The notes beneath the pieces were generated by a model. The model made no database searches. It was not told where the DNA came from and saw nothing but the letters and a program-made list of their open reading frames with translations. This document shows, in pieces, positions 63,269 through 64,000 of a stretch of DNA of 64,000 nucleotides. Every line of letters starts with the position of its first letter. Position 1 is the stretch's first letter. Made by a program: the position numbers and the translations under genes. Origin of the DNA: Conchocele bisecta (lineage: Eukaryota > Mollusca > Bivalvia > Lucinida > Thyasiridae); contig CM055277.1 of NCBI GenBank assembly GCA_029237695.1, forward strand, positions 44,674,242-44,738,241, read 5' to 3'.

Positions 63269-64000
63269 GAGCTCCAGTAGATGGATACTGTACGGAAACC
63301 AATACCGTATATCAATATCACAGCTGTTACTGGCACGGGTGTGAGATTCATGCAAAGCATAGAAAAGAAGAACACGCATCCACTATGAGAAGAGATACAT
63401 TTATTAGAAGAAGCAAAGAATTCAAACTAGTAGTTATGTGGGAATGCGAATTTAAAAGAACTGGTAAAGACATAAATATCGGTTGCGACACTACTCTTTA
63501 TCCATATCAGATAGTATACGATTTTGAGGCATATCTCAACCCAGAATTTGAAACTCTCGGTAATAATCTAGAGTACGAAGCCGAGCACGTTCCGGTAAGC
63601 GTTAGTATAGGAGATAATATCTCAGGAACAGTAACTCATATTTGTGATAAAGATCCCGCAAAACTTATAGAAAGATTCGTAGAAGATTTGAAAGTCAGGG
63701 GAAAAGCTATAAGAGAAGAAGTGTGGTCAAGATATGGGTTTAATACAGAACATTTACGTAAAAACCAAATCGCCAAGATCGAACAGTGGATAGAGCAAGT
63801 ACCGGTACCGGTTACAGGTTTTAACAGCAGTAAGTACGATATAAACTTAATAAAGAAATACCTAGTAGGCGAACTGGCATCAACAACAAAGAAAGTAATG
63901 GTCGGAAAACGTGCAAACGCAACAATATTTCTATTTACTCCAGAGTTTAGATTTCTTGATGTAATACTTTATCTAGGACCTGGTGTAAGTTACGATAGTT
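63247..64000 (+). CDS. DNA polymerase, exonuclease domain (frame 3 of 3, open to window end)
   Basis: Open from 63247 to the last base, 251 codons, truncated by the window. First comes VDGYCTETNTVYQYHSCYWH followed by GC, a Cys/His-rich block seen before the exonuclease in Polinton-type polymerases. Exonuclease motif I is YDFEAYL (63517-63537; catalytic Asp and Glu). Motif II is GFNSSKYDINLI (63817-63852; N...YD). Then FRFLDVILYLGPGVSYDS (63946-63999) matches the FLD..NYL.PG.SYD block of the family. The polymerase palm motifs and terminal-protein region would follow outside the window. The enzyme would replicate the element DNA from a protein primer and proofread. Confidence 0.85.

Larger units (their letters stand above)
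61202..64000. mobile_element. Polinton/Maverick-like or related virus-like element, left portion
   Basis: From about 61202 the sequence stops matching the local repeats and carries two compact genes in divergent orientation with almost no gap, unlike the rest of the window. The right-hand gene is a protein-primed family B DNA polymerase, the hallmark of Polintons, adintoviruses and their relatives. The start AGTAGTAGTAAG fits the AG-beginning termini usual for Polintons, and TACATC (61196-61201) would be the 6-bp target duplication. Integrase, packaging ATPase, protease and capsid genes would lie to the right of the window, so the exact class is open. Confidence 0.65.

Noticed and set aside
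62360..63379. Antisense frames of 201 and 88 codons
   Set aside because: Shadows of the polymerase gene, whose sense motifs are clear.

Overview
The window is animal nuclear DNA, most likely from a bivalve mollusc. Genes are split into short exons with GT..AG junctions. There is no dense coding, and most of the sequence is AT-rich and full of short, dispersed, palindromic transposon remnants. The bivalve call is inference. It rests on one repeat family whose chance translations (NSADPDQT..RMHRLIW) I associate with bivalve genomes, and on a LINE of a type common in molluscs and cnidarians.

Genes. (1) Three phase-0 exons at 14876-14965, 17217-17288 and 18620-18724 (+) encode the N-terminus of an SLC5 / sodium-glucose cotransporter family protein. 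The later exons could not be found in the remaining 45 kb. (2) 41572-42374 (+) looks like a small secreted prepropeptide. It has a signal peptide, dibasic sites and a C-terminal ..GPGK amidation-type end, but needs a splice or a frameshift to join its two halves. (3) 7124-7224 is a weaker candidate for a terminal exon. (4) 48146-48503 and 23436-23565 are orphan GC-richer open frames of unknown meaning.

Mobile elements. A 5'-truncated, frame-broken LINE (minus strand) lies at about 8890-10080. The right edge, about 61202 to 64000, is the left part of a Polinton/Maverick-like (or related virus-like) element. It carries a protein-primed family B DNA polymerase, a divergently transcribed two-zinc-finger/coiled-coil protein, and an inverted repeat in the shared promoter gap. 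The polymerase frame is broken by two one-base shifts, each in a homopolymer, and it runs off the window.

The rest is a mosaic of at least fifteen non-autonomous repeat families, labelled A-W here for cross-reference. A: 'ATAATTCCAGCA' composite. B: 'GTGTTGACGGGATAAA'. C: 'GCCGTTTCACTAAACTTCG'. D: 'AAAGTATACTTT'. E: 21-bp 'AACAATTCGTTCCC' iteron foldback. F: the bivalve '..GATCAGACTGTGCGGATGCAC..' repeat. G: TTAA-flanked piggyBac-like. H: 'GGTACATGCCCACTCAGTAG'. I: 'TGAGACACGCCATGTGA'. J: TIR-bounded 20-bp tandem. L: 83-bp unit. N: 'CCATTTGAACCGTCTCG' hairpin. O: foldback after the prepropeptide gene. S: 'TTTGACCTTGACCTTGGGC'. T: 'GAAACAGACAGTA'. W: 'GCTCCAGATAAG'. There are also pogo/Tigger-like 'CAGTGGAACCTC' hairpins and several perfect palindromes. 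Many copies are nested in one another, so their relative ages can be read from the sequence. Repeat boundaries are approximate, as no alignment could be run.
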